From Clostridiaceae bacterium (GTDB lineage Bacteria > Bacillota > Clostridia > Lachnospirales > Lachnospiraceae), in the NCBI GenBank assembly GCA_902363735.1, contig CABJBA010000001.1:682001-746000 (forward strand): DNA of 64,000 nt. The letters run 5' to 3'. The notes under the pieces were generated by a model. It made no database searches. It was not told where the DNA came from and saw only the letters and a program-made list of their open reading frames with translations. The position numbers and the translations under genes are program-made. Positions 36,223 through 45,676 of this stretch are shown here, piece after piece. The stretch's first letter is position 1. Every line of letters starts with the position of its first letter.

Positions 36223-37771
36223 ACCCCATCGCCCCCAATCTGCTGCGAATTTCTTCTTCCAAATTATGAGAGCGTTCAAATAAAGTTTTCAATTCGCCTG
36301 TAAGTTCCGTCATCTTTTGTTCAAAGGGGATACCGTCATCCTCCTGCTCCTCAATTCCCACATAGCGACCAGGCGTGAGAATAAAGTCTTGATTGGCGAT
36401 TTCCTCTATGGTGGATATGGCACAAAAACCCTTCACGACCTCCAGCGTTCCGTTATCGAAGGATTCGAAGGTAGAAGCGATCTTTAAAATATCACCGGGA
36501 CTTCCGTCCTCGTTTTGATAAGTCAACTCCCGCAGGCTGCGGCTGATCATGATTCCCATGTTACGGGCGTCTATAAACAGGGTTTTACCCTTTTGCTTCT
36601 TATTGCGATTAATGAACCACAGGGACACGGGAATCTGCGTGGTATAGAACAACTGGGTAGGCATGGCGACAATACCCTCCACCAGGTCAGCCTCAATGAT
36701 TTTTCGACGAATTTCACCCTCACCGCCGCTTTGGCTGGAAAGAGAACCATTGGCAAGCACCATGCCGATTTTGCCATTTGGAGCAAGGTGATAAATCATA
36801 TGTTGAAGCCATGCAAAGTTGGCATTTCCATTGGGCGGTACACCAAATTTCCAGCGAGGATCATCATTCAGGCTGCCGTCGTTCCAGTCTGAAAGGTTGA
36901 AGGGTGGGTTCGCCATAATAAAATCAGCTTTCAGCGTCGGATGCAGGTCATTATGAAAAGTATCAGCGTTGTATGCGCCAAGGTCGGCTTCAATGCCGCG
37001 AATAGCAAGGTTCATCAATGCCATTTTGCGAGTGGTTGGGTTAGCATCCTGCCCGTAAATGGAAAGATTATCTATATTACCCGAATGGTGCCCTACGAAT
37101 TCTGCCGATTGCACAAACATTCCACCTGAACCACAGCATGGATCGTATACTCGCCCCTTGAATGGCTGCAATACCTCGACAAGTGTTCGCACTACGCATG
37201 AAGGCGTATAGAATTCGCCTGCGCGTTTACCTTCCTGTTCGGCGAATTTTTTCAAGCAGTATTCATAAGCACGACCAAGAACATCCTTATCTTTTCCGTG
37301 CTCAATCATTTGAATATTGGTAAACAAATCTACTACATTTCCAAGACGACGCTTGTCCAATTCACCACGGGCATAGTTTTTAGGCAAAATATCTTTTAAG
37401 CGTTTGTTCTCTTTTTCAATTGCACGCATTGCACGGTCAATGATGCCGCCTATATCAAAAAATTCTTCTTTTCCGTTTTCATCAGTTATTTTTCCGGTCT
37501 TGTGTGCCCATTCGGAAATCACATTCCAACGGGCAACAGGAGGCACATAAAATACATTCGCCTCTGTGTAAGCATCTTTATCTTCTACGTCATCATCATC
37601 GGCCTCGAGCTTATTATAACGCTCGTCAAACTTGTCCGAGATGTATTTTAAAAATATAAGTCCGAGAACAACATGCTTGTATTCAGCAGCATCCATATTC
37701 CCTCGTAAAATGTCTGCCGCCGCCCAAATTTGCTGTTCAAAGCCGATATCGGCTGTATTCTTTTCTGCCAT
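36212..37771 (-). CDS. hsdM: Type I restriction enzyme, N6-adenine methyltransferase subunit
   Basis: 519 aa. HsdM N-terminal domain (GFEQQIWAAADILRGNMDAAEYKHVVLGLIFLKYISDKF), SAM motif VYDPCCGSGGMFVQ, catalytic MANPPFNLSDW, and GEFYTPSCVVRTLVEVL. It is complete. It is the first gene of the operon hsdM-hsdS-FRG-hsdR-DUF262. Confidence 0.95.
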   Translation of the reverse strand: MAEKNTADIGFEQQIWAAADILRGNMDAAEYKHVVLGLIFLKYISDKFDERYNKLEADDDDVEDKDAYTEANVFYVPPVARWNVISEWAHKTGKITDENGKEEFFDIGGIIDRAMRAIEKENKRLKDILPKNYARGELDKRRLGNVVDLFTNIQMIEHGKDKDVLGRAYEYCLKKFAEQEGKRAGEFYTPSCVVRTLVEVLQPFKGRVYDPCCGSGGMFVQSAEFVGHHSGNIDNLSIYGQDANPTTRKMALMNLAIRGIEADLGAYNADTFHNDLHPTLKADFIMANPPFNLSDWNDGSLNDDPRWKFGVPPNGNANFAWLQHMIYHLAPNGKIGMVLANGSLSSQSGGEGEIRRKIIEADLVEGIVAMPTQLFYTTQIPVSLWFINRNKKQKGKTLFIDARNMGIMISRSLRELTYQNEDGSPGDILKIASTFESFDNGTLEVVKGFCAISTIEEIANQDFILTPGRYVGIEEQEDDGIPFEQKMTELTGELKTLFERSHNLEEEIRSRLGAMGYEV

Positions 37772-37938
37772 CTCTCTTTTCCTCTTTTCTTCTACTGACG
37801 ATGATTACATACTTTATCCATAACAAATATCGCATTTTTAAAAAAATCTATAACCTATTCAGCCTGCTCATAAAATATTATATCATCGTTTAAGAAGTAT
37901 GCTTTACTAAAAAATAAGATTGTTAAATGTAGTAGGTT

Positions 37939-38175
37939 TTACTCTTCCCAAACAGCAATGTAGTCATTATGAGAGTTTGAAAACATATCTGCCAATGAAT
38001 AGTCGCTTTTATTAACTTTTCCACATCTGGTCCACCCGTCAGCTACTATATTTTCATAAACTGCATCTATTGTTGCCGCTTGATATTTCGCAGCATTTTC
38101 ATGCTCCTTATTCAAAACATAATACGTTTCATCCGTTACTGTATATAAAACATCTGCAATAATTATCTTTAACAT
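37939..38175 (-). CDS. Small hypothetical protein upstream of the hsd operon
   Basis: 78 aa from ATG 38175 (MLKIIIADVLYTVTDE), 9 nt after AAGGAG; a longer version from 38199 lacks a ribosome-binding site. Acidic, with no membrane segment. No family recognised. It precedes hsdM by 167 bp and may be an element gene or an antirestriction/control protein, but nothing in the sequence decides this. Confidence 0.55.
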   Translation of the reverse strand: MLKIIIADVLYTVTDETYYVLNKEHENAAKYQAATIDAVYENIVADGWTRCGKVNKSDYSLADMFSNSHNDYIAVWEE

Positions 38176-38505
38176 AAAATCATTCTCCTTTTTATCCATT
38201 TAAAATTATTTTCGCCATTTCTACTTCTAGAATATATCGAAATATTTAACGTGTACATTAGCTTTGCATTGTTGCTACAATCTATAGCCTTAATTATACA
38301 ATAAATTTGTCTATATTCCAATATATAGTATATAATATAAGCTACTTTATGCTTGACTGCAGATATTGTCAGCTTGTTGCTATGAAGCTTGGCAATAAGC
38401 TCTTTTCCTGCGCCTCTTTAAATTTTTATTATAAGAGTATTTCTAGCTATCACTAGCACCATACCGACACAACGATGCTAGAAAAACTTGAGACTTAACT
38501 AAAGA
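38176..38505. other. AT-rich non-coding stretch
   Basis: No gene is seen. There is a possible hairpin, AGCTTGTTGCTATGAAGCTTGGCAATAAGCT (about 38372-38402). Otherwise featureless AT-rich DNA. Confidence 0.4.
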
Positions 38506-38871
38506 TTATGATAAATCGATAATCTCATAATTTCTTATAAGAATACTGTCTCTAATACAGTAAATAGGGATACCAGTCTTTTGAATGGATTTCTCTGGGT
38601 TATCCAAACTATTTTCATAGCCTTCTAAATCTTCGCTTGAATAGCAGATAACTACATCTATCTCGCCTTTCCTATAAAGGTCAAACAGTTTGCTTAATCG
38701 ATGACCGCCTCTTTGAAATCCCTTTTCATCAGTAAACCAATCAACGATATCTGAAAACTTTAATTGTCTTAGTATTGATTCCAAAGAAGCTAAGTTTGGA
38801 TAACTGGATCTGTTTGGAATGAATACGGCTTTTTTAATTCTATTGCCTTGTATGCCAAGTATTTTTTTCAA
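38506..38871 (-). CDS. Small resolvase-like protein lacking the catalytic serine
   Basis: About 121 aa, probable TTG start, no clear ribosome-binding site. The layout follows a serine-recombinase N-terminal domain (a strand at AVFIPNRSS, then SLESILRQLKFSDIVDWFTDEKGFQRGGHRLSKLFDLYRKGEIDVVICYSSEDLEGYENS, compare FADDGKSATS...GKIDMIITKSVSRFARN), but YCRVST is replaced by FIPNRSS and there is no DNA-binding tail. It sits between the hsd cargo and rlmD. A fragment of a sister copy is at 24130-24252, so it travels with the recombinase module, perhaps as accessory or directionality factor. Confidence 0.6.
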   Translation of the reverse strand: MKKILGIQGNRIKKAVFIPNRSSYPNLASLESILRQLKFSDIVDWFTDEKGFQRGGHRLSKLFDLYRKGEIDVVICYSSEDLEGYENSLDNPEKSIQKTGIPIYCIRDSILIRNYEIIDLS

Positions 38872-39105
38872 AACTTGATGACGGGGGAATCACAAACATT
38901 TTTTTCTGTACATAGCCAACCTCTTTATAAAATAATATACGTTGCTAGATATGTATAAGGGCTAAGTTGCGGGTCATCGACCGACCTCATTCTTATCCCT
39001 TTCATTATTAATTTTTCTTCTAAATACCTATGTCATCTGTGGAAGGGGCAAAAAAGCGGGGGCAAAAATCGCATTTTTCGAGCTCTGAAATCGGTCATTT
39101 TCGAG

Positions 39106-39190
39106 TCAAAAACTACAACATATTGTGGTTTAACCCATATTTTTCTTGTCCGAACCACAATACATCATCATTATCACTGCTTCAACATGC
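39106..39190. other. Present rlmD 3' end, right attachment site C
   Basis: It encodes HVEAVIMMMYCGSDKKNMG and shares about 80 bp, including the downstream AACATATTGTGGTTTAACCC, with site B at 23293-23377. The identity with B stops at CAACATG (39188), beyond which the rlmD body continues only here. The gene end was therefore probably supplied by the element. Confidence 0.7.
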
Positions 39191-40716
39191 TCCGTATGCC
39201 CAAACAAATCCACTCCCCATCCCTTTTTCGCCTCATACCCCTTCTTCCTAAAACACTCCAGATCCCGAGCCAACGTCTCCGCCCCACAAGACACATAAAT
39301 AACCCGTTCCGGCTTTATCTTCGCTATAGAATCAATAAACTCCTCAGTGCTCCCACTTCGTGGCGGGTCCATAAACACCACATCGACATGTTCCCCATTC
39401 TCCGCCATGTCCACTATAAACTTCCCTGCATCATTACAAAAGAACCTTACATTCTTAATCCCATTAATCTTGGCATTTTCCACCGCATCCCGTACTGCAT
39501 CACGGTTTAATTCCACCCCAATAACCTCTTTTGCATGTTTGCTTGCAACAAGACCGATGGTACCGATTCCGCAATAAGCATCAAGCACCCGCTCCGCTCC
39601 TGTCAGCCTGGCTGCCTTAATTGCCAGATCATACAATACCTCAGTCTGCACCGGATTCACCTGATAAAAAGATTTGGAGGAAATCCTAAAACGACAGCCG
39701 CATAAAATATCCTCAATATATCCTTTTCCATACAGTATATTTTCCTTATCTCCCAGCACCATACTGGTATCCCGCCCATTTATATTCTGTATTATTGTAG
39801 TGATTTCCGGATGCTTTCTTCTCAATTCCTTCACAAAATTATTTTTAGAGGGGAATATTGGAGAAGCCGTCACTAAAACCACCATAATTTCTCCAGTGGA
39901 AAATCCCCGCCGTATCAGCACATGACGCAGCAGCCCGTACCCTGTATCCTCATCATAGGTACGAATTTTAAAAGATTTTAACATTCCCCGAATGGTTCCA
40001 ATAATTTCATCAGCCTTCTGATCCTCAATCAAACAGGACTCTACGGGAACGACCCGGTGAGAATTAGCCTCGTAAACTCCGGAGAAGGGATTTCCTTTTT
40101 TGTCATGATCAAATACTGCATGAACCTTATTTCTGTAGTGGTAAGGATTTTCCATTCCAATAATAGGCTCTACCTTGCAATAAGGCTTCAGCAGCGTCTC
40201 CAGTTGCTTCTGCTTCTGCTCTAACTGTTTTTCATAAGGCATGTCCAAAAGCTGGCAGCCGCCGCACTTATGAAATACCGGACATTGGGAAGATTTCTTC
40301 TGGTACTTCTTCCCTTCTTCGAACCTTTTTCGACCAAACGTCTCGCCTCTGTCCCCTTTTTTTGTACTGTGTTTCCCGTTATTCGTCATACTGTTCTTAA
40401 CGCTGTCTTGGGCGCCGCCTGCCGCACTGTTCTTTACCCTATCCTTAACACTGCCTTTCGCACCACTATTTACACTGTCTTGTGCACCACCTCTGGCACT
40501 TTTCTTCACACCGTCTCTGGTACTGTTTATCTCGCCTTTTTTATAACCATCTTTCCTACTATCCCTTACAACACTTTTCCCACTATCTTTCCTGCTATTT
40601 CTCACACCATCTTTGCCACTGCCATCTCTCTTTTCCTTCTCCTGCCTCCCGCCTTCATTCTTTTTCCCTTTCCAATCATCACGAAATCTCTCTTTTTTTA
40701 ACCGATTATCTATCAT
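39130..40716 (-). CDS. rlmD: 23S rRNA (uracil-C5)-methyltransferase RlmD/RumA-type, with a disordered N-terminal extension
   Basis: The catalytic part is full: Fe-S cysteines CPVFHKCGGCQLL plus a distal Cys, SAM loop VLDAYCGIGTIGLVA, FMDPPRSG, and the nucleophile in YVSCGAETLARDL (the more usual form is SCNPATLARDL). C-terminal GHTEHVEAV is the usual ending. Before the enzyme lie about 125 residues of Lys/Ser/Gly/Asp-rich repeats (KDGVKKSARGGAQDSV-like), an unusual basic disordered tail that may hold RNA. ATG 40716 follows AAGGATGGAAAG; ATG 40752 is possible. The 3' end is an integration hot spot here. Confidence 0.88.
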   Translation of the reverse strand: MIDNRLKKERFRDDWKGKKNEGGRQEKEKRDGSGKDGVRNSRKDSGKSVVRDSRKDGYKKGEINSTRDGVKKSARGGAQDSVNSGAKGSVKDRVKNSAAGGAQDSVKNSMTNNGKHSTKKGDRGETFGRKRFEEGKKYQKKSSQCPVFHKCGGCQLLDMPYEKQLEQKQKQLETLLKPYCKVEPIIGMENPYHYRNKVHAVFDHDKKGNPFSGVYEANSHRVVPVESCLIEDQKADEIIGTIRGMLKSFKIRTYDEDTGYGLLRHVLIRRGFSTGEIMVVLVTASPIFPSKNNFVKELRRKHPEITTIIQNINGRDTSMVLGDKENILYGKGYIEDILCGCRFRISSKSFYQVNPVQTEVLYDLAIKAARLTGAERVLDAYCGIGTIGLVASKHAKEVIGVELNRDAVRDAVENAKINGIKNVRFFCNDAGKFIVDMAENGEHVDVVFMDPPRSGSTEEFIDSIAKIKPERVIYVSCGAETLARDLECFRKKGYEAKKGWGVDLFGHTEHVEAVIMMMYCGSDKKNMG

Positions 40717-40944
40717 CAATTCTTTCCATCCTTTTCTGCTATCATTTTTCATCTTATTTTATACAAAACAAACAGCATACTGGTAAAACCACTTCACGCC
40801 CCAGTCTGTCTTCCACTTCGCATTCACGTTTATTATAATACAATATCCCCCAGAAAACCACAAAATTTCTCTTCCCTATCCAAACAACATAACATTTCCT
40901 CTGCCATTCACCCTCTGTAATTCTTCCCTTTTTTACAAAAAACC

Positions 40945-40972
40945 TTGCATTCTTCCACAACTCAGCTATAAT
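40945..40972 (+). promoter_or_regulatory. Promoter of prdX
   Basis: TTGCAT (40945-40950), 16-bp spacer, TATAAT (40967-40972), 34 bp before the ATG. Confidence 0.65.
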
Positions 40973-41006
40973 AGGTCCTAAAAAGAACAAAAGGAAGTTT
41001 AACATC

Positions 41007-41576
41007 ATGAATACCGAACAAAATACCTTCTACCTGGATAAAACCATATACTCCGGGCGTCCTTTCGATGTCTCTAAAAGGCTTCCCAAGGAAATAAGAA
41101 CCTATGATTTGCTGGATCAGCTTGACATCCACTATACGAGACTGGACCATGATGCACTTCCTTCTATGGAAGCGTGCCAGGATGTTGATAAGCTGCTGGA
41201 AATTGATATCTGCAAAAATTTATTTCTCTGCAATGCCCAGAAAACCGACTTTTATCTTCTTCTGATGCCTGGGCAGAAAAAGTTCCGAACGGCAGTACTT
41301 TCAAAACAAATCGGCTCCGCCAGGCTTTCCTTTGCAGATCCGGAATTTATGGAGAAATATTTAGATATTACCCCTGGCTCTGTTTCTATATTGGGGCTTA
41401 TGAACGATAAGGACCATAAGGTCAGACTGCTGATTGATAAAGATGTGATTTCCCATGAATTTTTTTGCTGTCATCCTTGTATCAATACTTCCAGTTTAAA
41501 ACTAAAAACCAGGGATATTATGGACAAGCTCCTCCCTGCCATTGGCTACGGTTACACCCTGGTTGATCTTTTATAA
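41007..41576 (+). CDS. prdX: YbaK/ProX-type aminoacyl-tRNA deacylase
   Basis: 189 aa. A short N-terminal tail is followed by a YbaK-like domain: LDQLDIHYTRLDHDALPSMEACQDV, CKNLFLCNAQKTDFYLLLMPGQKKF, SFADPEFMEKYLDITPGSVSILGLMND. PrdX-type enzymes hydrolyse mischarged Ala- or Cys-tRNA(Pro). It is divergent from rlmD and followed by a strong terminator. No proline reductase genes are near. Confidence 0.88.
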   Translation: MNTEQNTFYLDKTIYSGRPFDVSKRLPKEIRTYDLLDQLDIHYTRLDHDALPSMEACQDVDKLLEIDICKNLFLCNAQKTDFYLLLMPGQKKFRTAVLSKQIGSARLSFADPEFMEKYLDITPGSVSILGLMNDKDHKVRLLIDKDVISHEFFCCHPCINTSSLKLKTRDIMDKLLPAIGYGYTLVDLL

Positions 41577-41594
41577 AACAGGCTTTTACAAAAA

Positions 41595-41630
41595 AACAGG
41601 CAGAACCGCCATACTCCGGTTCTGCCTGTT
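41595..41630. terminator. Bidirectional terminator between prdX and the aminopeptidase gene
   Basis: AACAGGCAGAACCG (41595-41608) pairs perfectly with CGGTTCTGCCTGTT (41617-41630), with an A run before and Ts after. Confidence 0.88.
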
Positions 41631-41638
41631 TCCATCCC

Positions 41639-43426
41639 CTAAATTGCTCTTGTATGTTCCTTCAGCCACAAATCTTCTTCCTGAGAAAGATAAGGAGAAA
41701 GGTTCTCATAAACTGCTTTATGGTAATTATTTAATAATTCCACATCCCTATCCATCATAACAGACCGGTCAAGGGCCTCCAGATCAATAGGAGCCATGGT
41801 TAAAAACTCAAATTCCATAAATTGACCATACTCATTTGCTTCTGCTTTCTTACACACAATCAGATTTTCAGTGCGGACCCCGTGACTTCCCTCTATATAC
41901 ACTCCAGGTTCGTCAGATGTAATCATTCCTTCCTCCAGAACGCAGCTGTCCTGCCGTTCCGGAACCATACGCCAGCGTATTCCATTGGGCCTCTCATGAA
42001 CATTGAGCAAATACCCCACTCCATGTCCTGTCCCATGGTCAAAGTTGATTCCTCTGCTCCAAAATGGCTCTCTTGCCACGTAATCCAAAGTAAGACCCCT
42101 GCAGCCATACAGAAACTTCACTGCTCCCAAACGCAGCATGCTGATAACCGTCAGTGTAAAGTGTTCCCGCTCTTTCTCTGTTAAAGGCCCCAGTACAATG
42201 GTCCTTGTCACATCAGTCGTTCCTTCATAATACTGTCCGCCGGAATCCACCAGATAAAGTCCCTTTGGTTCCAACTTTGTATCATTTTCTTTATCCGCCT
42301 TATAATGACACATGGCCGCATTGGCTCCATAGGCGGATATGGTATCAAAGCTGATTCCCAGGTTTCCTTCCTGTTCTGAGCGCAGCCTGTCTAAATACTC
42401 CTGAGCGCTGACCTCAGTGATGACTTCCTTACCCACATTATTTTTCAGCCAGTAAATAAACTTCACCAACGCTGCTCCATCTTTTTTATGGGCATTTTTC
42501 ATGTTTTCAACTTCCACCGTATTTTTCATTGCTTTTGCCAAAGCGGTGGGATTCAGCCTGTCGATAATCTTGTTGGATTCGTCAATGCTTTTATAAATGG
42601 CATAATTGATTTTGCCCGTCTCTAAAAGAACCTTCTGGCCTCTCAATTGTCCTGCTGCCGTATAAATGTCATCATAGGGGCAAACTGTAACTCCTAATCC
42701 TTTTAAATAGGATTTTACTTCTTCATTCAACACCCGGTCATTGAGAAATAAATAAAAACGCTCCAGAGTTATCATGGCATAAGATAATACCACCGGATTG
42801 CACTCCACGTCATTTCCCCGGATATTTAACAGCCAGGCAATGTCATCCAGGGTGGTAAGAATATGAACCCCAGCCTTTTCTTTTTTTATCTGGGTTCTTA
42901 AGTCTTCTATCTTCTGTACAGATGATTTTCCTGCGTACTTTTCTTCCAAAATCCATGCCGGCTGAGCTGATAAAGAAGGGCGGTCCTTCCATATAAGGTC
43001 CACCAGATCCTCCTGGCAAACCAAAGTTATATTCTTCTCTTTCAATAACGCTTCCAAAGCCTGTCCCATCTGACAATTTATAACGCGCCCGTCAAAACCC
43101 AGACACCCGCCTTCAGGCAGAACCTGCTCCAAATATTCTTCAACGGAAGGAACTCCAGGCTGCCCCATTTTTTGAAGAGTAACCCTTGAGCTGTCAAGCT
43201 GTTTTCCTGCCTGAACAAAATAACGGCCATCGGTCCACAATCCTGCTTCTTCTTTCGTTATAACGGCTGTGCCCGCAGAACCGGTAAAGCCTGTCATGAA
43301 CTCCCTGCATTTAAAATAAGCTCCCACATATTCAGATTCATGAAAATCTGAGGTAGGGATCATATAGGCATCTATATGGTGCTCAGACATCAGATTTCTC
43401 AGTTGTTCCAGTCTGTCCTGAATCAT
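41639..43426 (-). CDS. pepP: Xaa-Pro aminopeptidase (M24B)
   Basis: 595 aa, the long three-domain form. Two creatinase-like N-terminal domains precede the M24 pita-bread core. Metal ligands are seen in LVDSGGQYYEGTTDVTRT, HGTGHGVGYLLNVHE, TSDEPGVYIEG and FEFLTMAPID. It removes N-terminal residues before proline in the cytosol. The start overlaps the lpd stop by 4 nt, so the two are co-transcribed. Confidence 0.93.
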   Translation of the reverse strand: MIQDRLEQLRNLMSEHHIDAYMIPTSDFHESEYVGAYFKCREFMTGFTGSAGTAVITKEEAGLWTDGRYFVQAGKQLDSSRVTLQKMGQPGVPSVEEYLEQVLPEGGCLGFDGRVINCQMGQALEALLKEKNITLVCQEDLVDLIWKDRPSLSAQPAWILEEKYAGKSSVQKIEDLRTQIKKEKAGVHILTTLDDIAWLLNIRGNDVECNPVVLSYAMITLERFYLFLNDRVLNEEVKSYLKGLGVTVCPYDDIYTAAGQLRGQKVLLETGKINYAIYKSIDESNKIIDRLNPTALAKAMKNTVEVENMKNAHKKDGAALVKFIYWLKNNVGKEVITEVSAQEYLDRLRSEQEGNLGISFDTISAYGANAAMCHYKADKENDTKLEPKGLYLVDSGGQYYEGTTDVTRTIVLGPLTEKEREHFTLTVISMLRLGAVKFLYGCRGLTLDYVAREPFWSRGINFDHGTGHGVGYLLNVHERPNGIRWRMVPERQDSCVLEEGMITSDEPGVYIEGSHGVRTENLIVCKKAEANEYGQFMEFEFLTMAPIDLEALDRSVMMDRDVELLNNYHKAVYENLSPYLSQEEDLWLKEHTRAI

Positions 43427-44856
43427 TCCTTTATTTCTCCTTTGGTTTCTAAATAATTTTGTATGGCTTCTGCGATTCCTTCACTATAGGTGGGATGAGC
43501 CCGCATAGCAAGCATGAGCTGCTCTGCCGTCAATCCGTTTGCAATGGCAGTTGCCATCTCACTGATCATGTCGGTGGCCCTTGGGCACATGATCTGAGCA
43601 CCTATAAGAGTTCCTGAATACACCTCAAAGACCAGATGAATAAAACCGCTCTGTTCCCTGGTAATAATAGATTTCCCATTTCCGCTCATTAAATAACGTC
43701 CGCAGCTCACTTTCATATTACTGGCCTTTGCCGCTTCTTCTGTAAGCCCCACAGAAGCGATTTCCGGGTCTGTATAAATACACCCCGGAATCACCGGAAG
43801 CTCTACAAACATACCTTTTGGCACCACGGAAAGACGAATGGTATGCTTTATTCCCGCTATTTTTTCCACAACATAATTACCCTGAGCAGCAGCCACATGG
43901 GCCAGCTTTTTACGGTCCGCCACATCGCCGATGGCATAAATTCCCGGCTCACTGGTGCAGAAGCCGGAATTTACTTTCAAATATCCGTTTTCCATTTCAA
44001 AAGACACATCAGGTCCAAAAAGTCCCTCCATATAAGGAACTCTGCCAGCCGCTATTACAATCTGACCGGAACGGACAGTCTGTTCCTCCCCATTCATTGT
44101 AAACACGCATTCCAGCCCATAATTACCGTCTTCACGTATTTCCTTAATCACTGTATTGCAGCATACGGAGATTCCCTTTCTGCGCAGTTCTCCTTCTAAG
44201 GCCTGGGATACCTCACCATCCATGGGGTCAAGCAAATGACGGCCTCTTTCCAATATGGTCACACCGGAACAAAGAGCATTAAAAATAGTGGCAAACTCCA
44301 CTCCTATGACGCCTCCCCCGATAATGGTAAGGCGGTCATAATTCCAAACCTCTGAAGTTAAAAGGCGGTCACTGGTCATTACTCCCGGAAGATCTGCTCC
44401 CGGTATATTTGGTATCACCGGCTTTGCTCCTGTAGCGATGATGATATTGGCTGCTTCGTAATAATCCTTTCCCTCAGGCCCATTTACCTCAACAGTATGC
44501 CCCCTGCGTATGGTAGCTGTCCCATAAATAACCTGTACCCCGGAATCCATTATCAGCTCTTTTATCTCGTCGCGGTACGCCTTAACAGATCGTTTTTTAT
44601 AATGCTGCATCTTTTTAAAATCAAAGGAAATAAAGTCTGTTGACACTCCAAATTCATCGCTATTCTGAAGCATCTGAAAAATGCTTGAGGCATGAAGCAG
44701 TGCCTTTGCAGGAATGCAGCCCCTGTTGACACAGGTTCCTCCCAGCTTTTCCTTTTCAACAATAGCGGTCCTAAGACCAAGGCCTGCTGCTCTCAAAGCC
44801 GCAGTATACCCGCCCGGGCCTGCGCCGATCACAATTAAATCATAATGCTTTGCCAT
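43423..44856 (-). CDS. lpdA: Dihydrolipoamide dehydrogenase
   Basis: 477 aa. FAD loop IGAGPGGYTAALRAA, redox disulfide GGTCVNRGCIPAKALLHAS, NAD loop IIGGGVIGVEFATIFN, and the C-terminal His-Glu pair (MRAHPTYSEGIAEAI). No lipoylated partner (E2, GcvH) is next to it; it could serve a glycine cleavage or acyl dehydrogenase complex encoded elsewhere. It is paired with pepP. Confidence 0.92.
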   Translation of the reverse strand: MAKHYDLIVIGAGPGGYTAALRAAGLGLRTAIVEKEKLGGTCVNRGCIPAKALLHASSIFQMLQNSDEFGVSTDFISFDFKKMQHYKKRSVKAYRDEIKELIMDSGVQVIYGTATIRRGHTVEVNGPEGKDYYEAANIIIATGAKPVIPNIPGADLPGVMTSDRLLTSEVWNYDRLTIIGGGVIGVEFATIFNALCSGVTILERGRHLLDPMDGEVSQALEGELRRKGISVCCNTVIKEIREDGNYGLECVFTMNGEEQTVRSGQIVIAAGRVPYMEGLFGPDVSFEMENGYLKVNSGFCTSEPGIYAIGDVADRKKLAHVAAAQGNYVVEKIAGIKHTIRLSVVPKGMFVELPVIPGCIYTDPEIASVGLTEEAAKASNMKVSCGRYLMSGNGKSIITREQSGFIHLVFEVYSGTLIGAQIMCPRATDMISEMATAIANGLTAEQLMLAMRAHPTYSEGIAEAIQNYLETKGEIKE

Positions 44857-44893
44857 TTGGTTTCTCTCCGTTTTTCCTGGGCTTTGCCTTCTC

Positions 44894-45676
44894 CTAACGG
44901 ATCATACCAAAATGCAGACAGGCATTTTTAATTCCATCCCGATCAATCGCATCCGTCACATAATCTGCTGCCCGTTTTAATTCTTCCATGGCATTTCCCA
45001 TGGCAATTCCTTTTCCGGCCACTTTTATAATGTCATAATCATTCATGCTGTCTCCAAAGGCTGCTGTTTCAGAAAGTGGCACCTGAAAATATTCACAGAG
45101 CCTTACAAGCCCCATAGCCTTGGAAGCCTTCCGCTCCACCACATCGGCTCCTTTTTTATCAGCAAACATATGTACCTGAATTTCAGGAAATTGCTTCTCC
45201 ATGGCCTTTGCTCCCTGTTCATTTCCGATGTAGGCCATGGTCCTGACGTCCAGTTCCGTCAATTTCCCCGGATCATCAAATATTCTTCCGCATTCTCCCC
45301 AAAGCTTTGTTTCATGTCTTATGATAACTTCCGGATTAACATAGTAATCCCTGTCTCCAATAGTAGCCCCGACACTGTAGGGGGTGTGCTTCATATAAGC
45401 CAGGATTTCCTTTAAAAGCTGCTTATCAAAGGTGTGTTCATAAATAAGCTTATCTCCCACAGTTACCTTGGTTCCGTTGAGGTGGATAATAGCATCAGCC
45501 CCTACCGCATCCCGTATTTCTGTACTGAAGACAGAATCCATATCCCTTCCTGTTGCTAAAACAATGATATGATTCTCCCTCAGCTTTTCTATGGTCTCCA
45601 AAGCGCTGACCGGAATTTTCCAGTCCTTATGATCAAGCAGAGTCATGTCAACATCAAAGCTCACAATTGGTTTCAT
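44894..45676 (-). CDS. HAD-superfamily Cof-type phosphatase
   Basis: 260 aa. Motif I VSFDVDMTLLDH, motif II VLATGRD, motif III/IV K...AAFGDSMNDYDII with a Cof-type cap between. Such enzymes dephosphorylate sugar phosphates or flavin precursors. It ends shortly before the lpd start and shares the same strand. Confidence 0.88.
   Translation of the reverse strand: MKPIVSFDVDMTLLDHKDWKIPVSALETIEKLRENHIIVLATGRDMDSVFSTEIRDAVGADAIIHLNGTKVTVGDKLIYEHTFDKQLLKEILAYMKHTPYSVGATIGDRDYYVNPEVIIRHETKLWGECGRIFDDPGKLTELDVRTMAYIGNEQGAKAMEKQFPEIQVHMFADKKGADVVERKASKAMGLVRLCEYFQVPLSETAAFGDSMNDYDIIKVAGKGIAMGNAMEELKRAADYVTDAIDRDGIKNACLHFGMIR

Larger units (their letters stand above)
23377..39190. mobile_element. Serine-recombinase island inserted at the rlmD 3' end, carrying defence-type cargo
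   Basis: It is bounded by the rlmD 3'-end copy at 23293-23377 and the present rlmD end at 39130-39190. It contains one decayed and one intact large serine recombinase, the thymidylate-kinase/radical-SAM/UDG/membrane cassette, a type I restriction-modification operon with FRG and DUF262 genes, and a resolvase-like small ORF next to rlmD. Base composition is more AT-rich than in the chromosomal genes to the right. The internal terminus repeat at 27286 suggests two stacked insertions, with the inner junction deleted. No conjugation genes are visible. Confidence 0.65.

Noticed and set aside
40380..40640. CRISPR-like or tandem repeat array
   Set aside because: The irregular repeats are in-frame codons for the Ser/Gly/Lys-rich tail of RlmD, with no constant repeat or spacer length.
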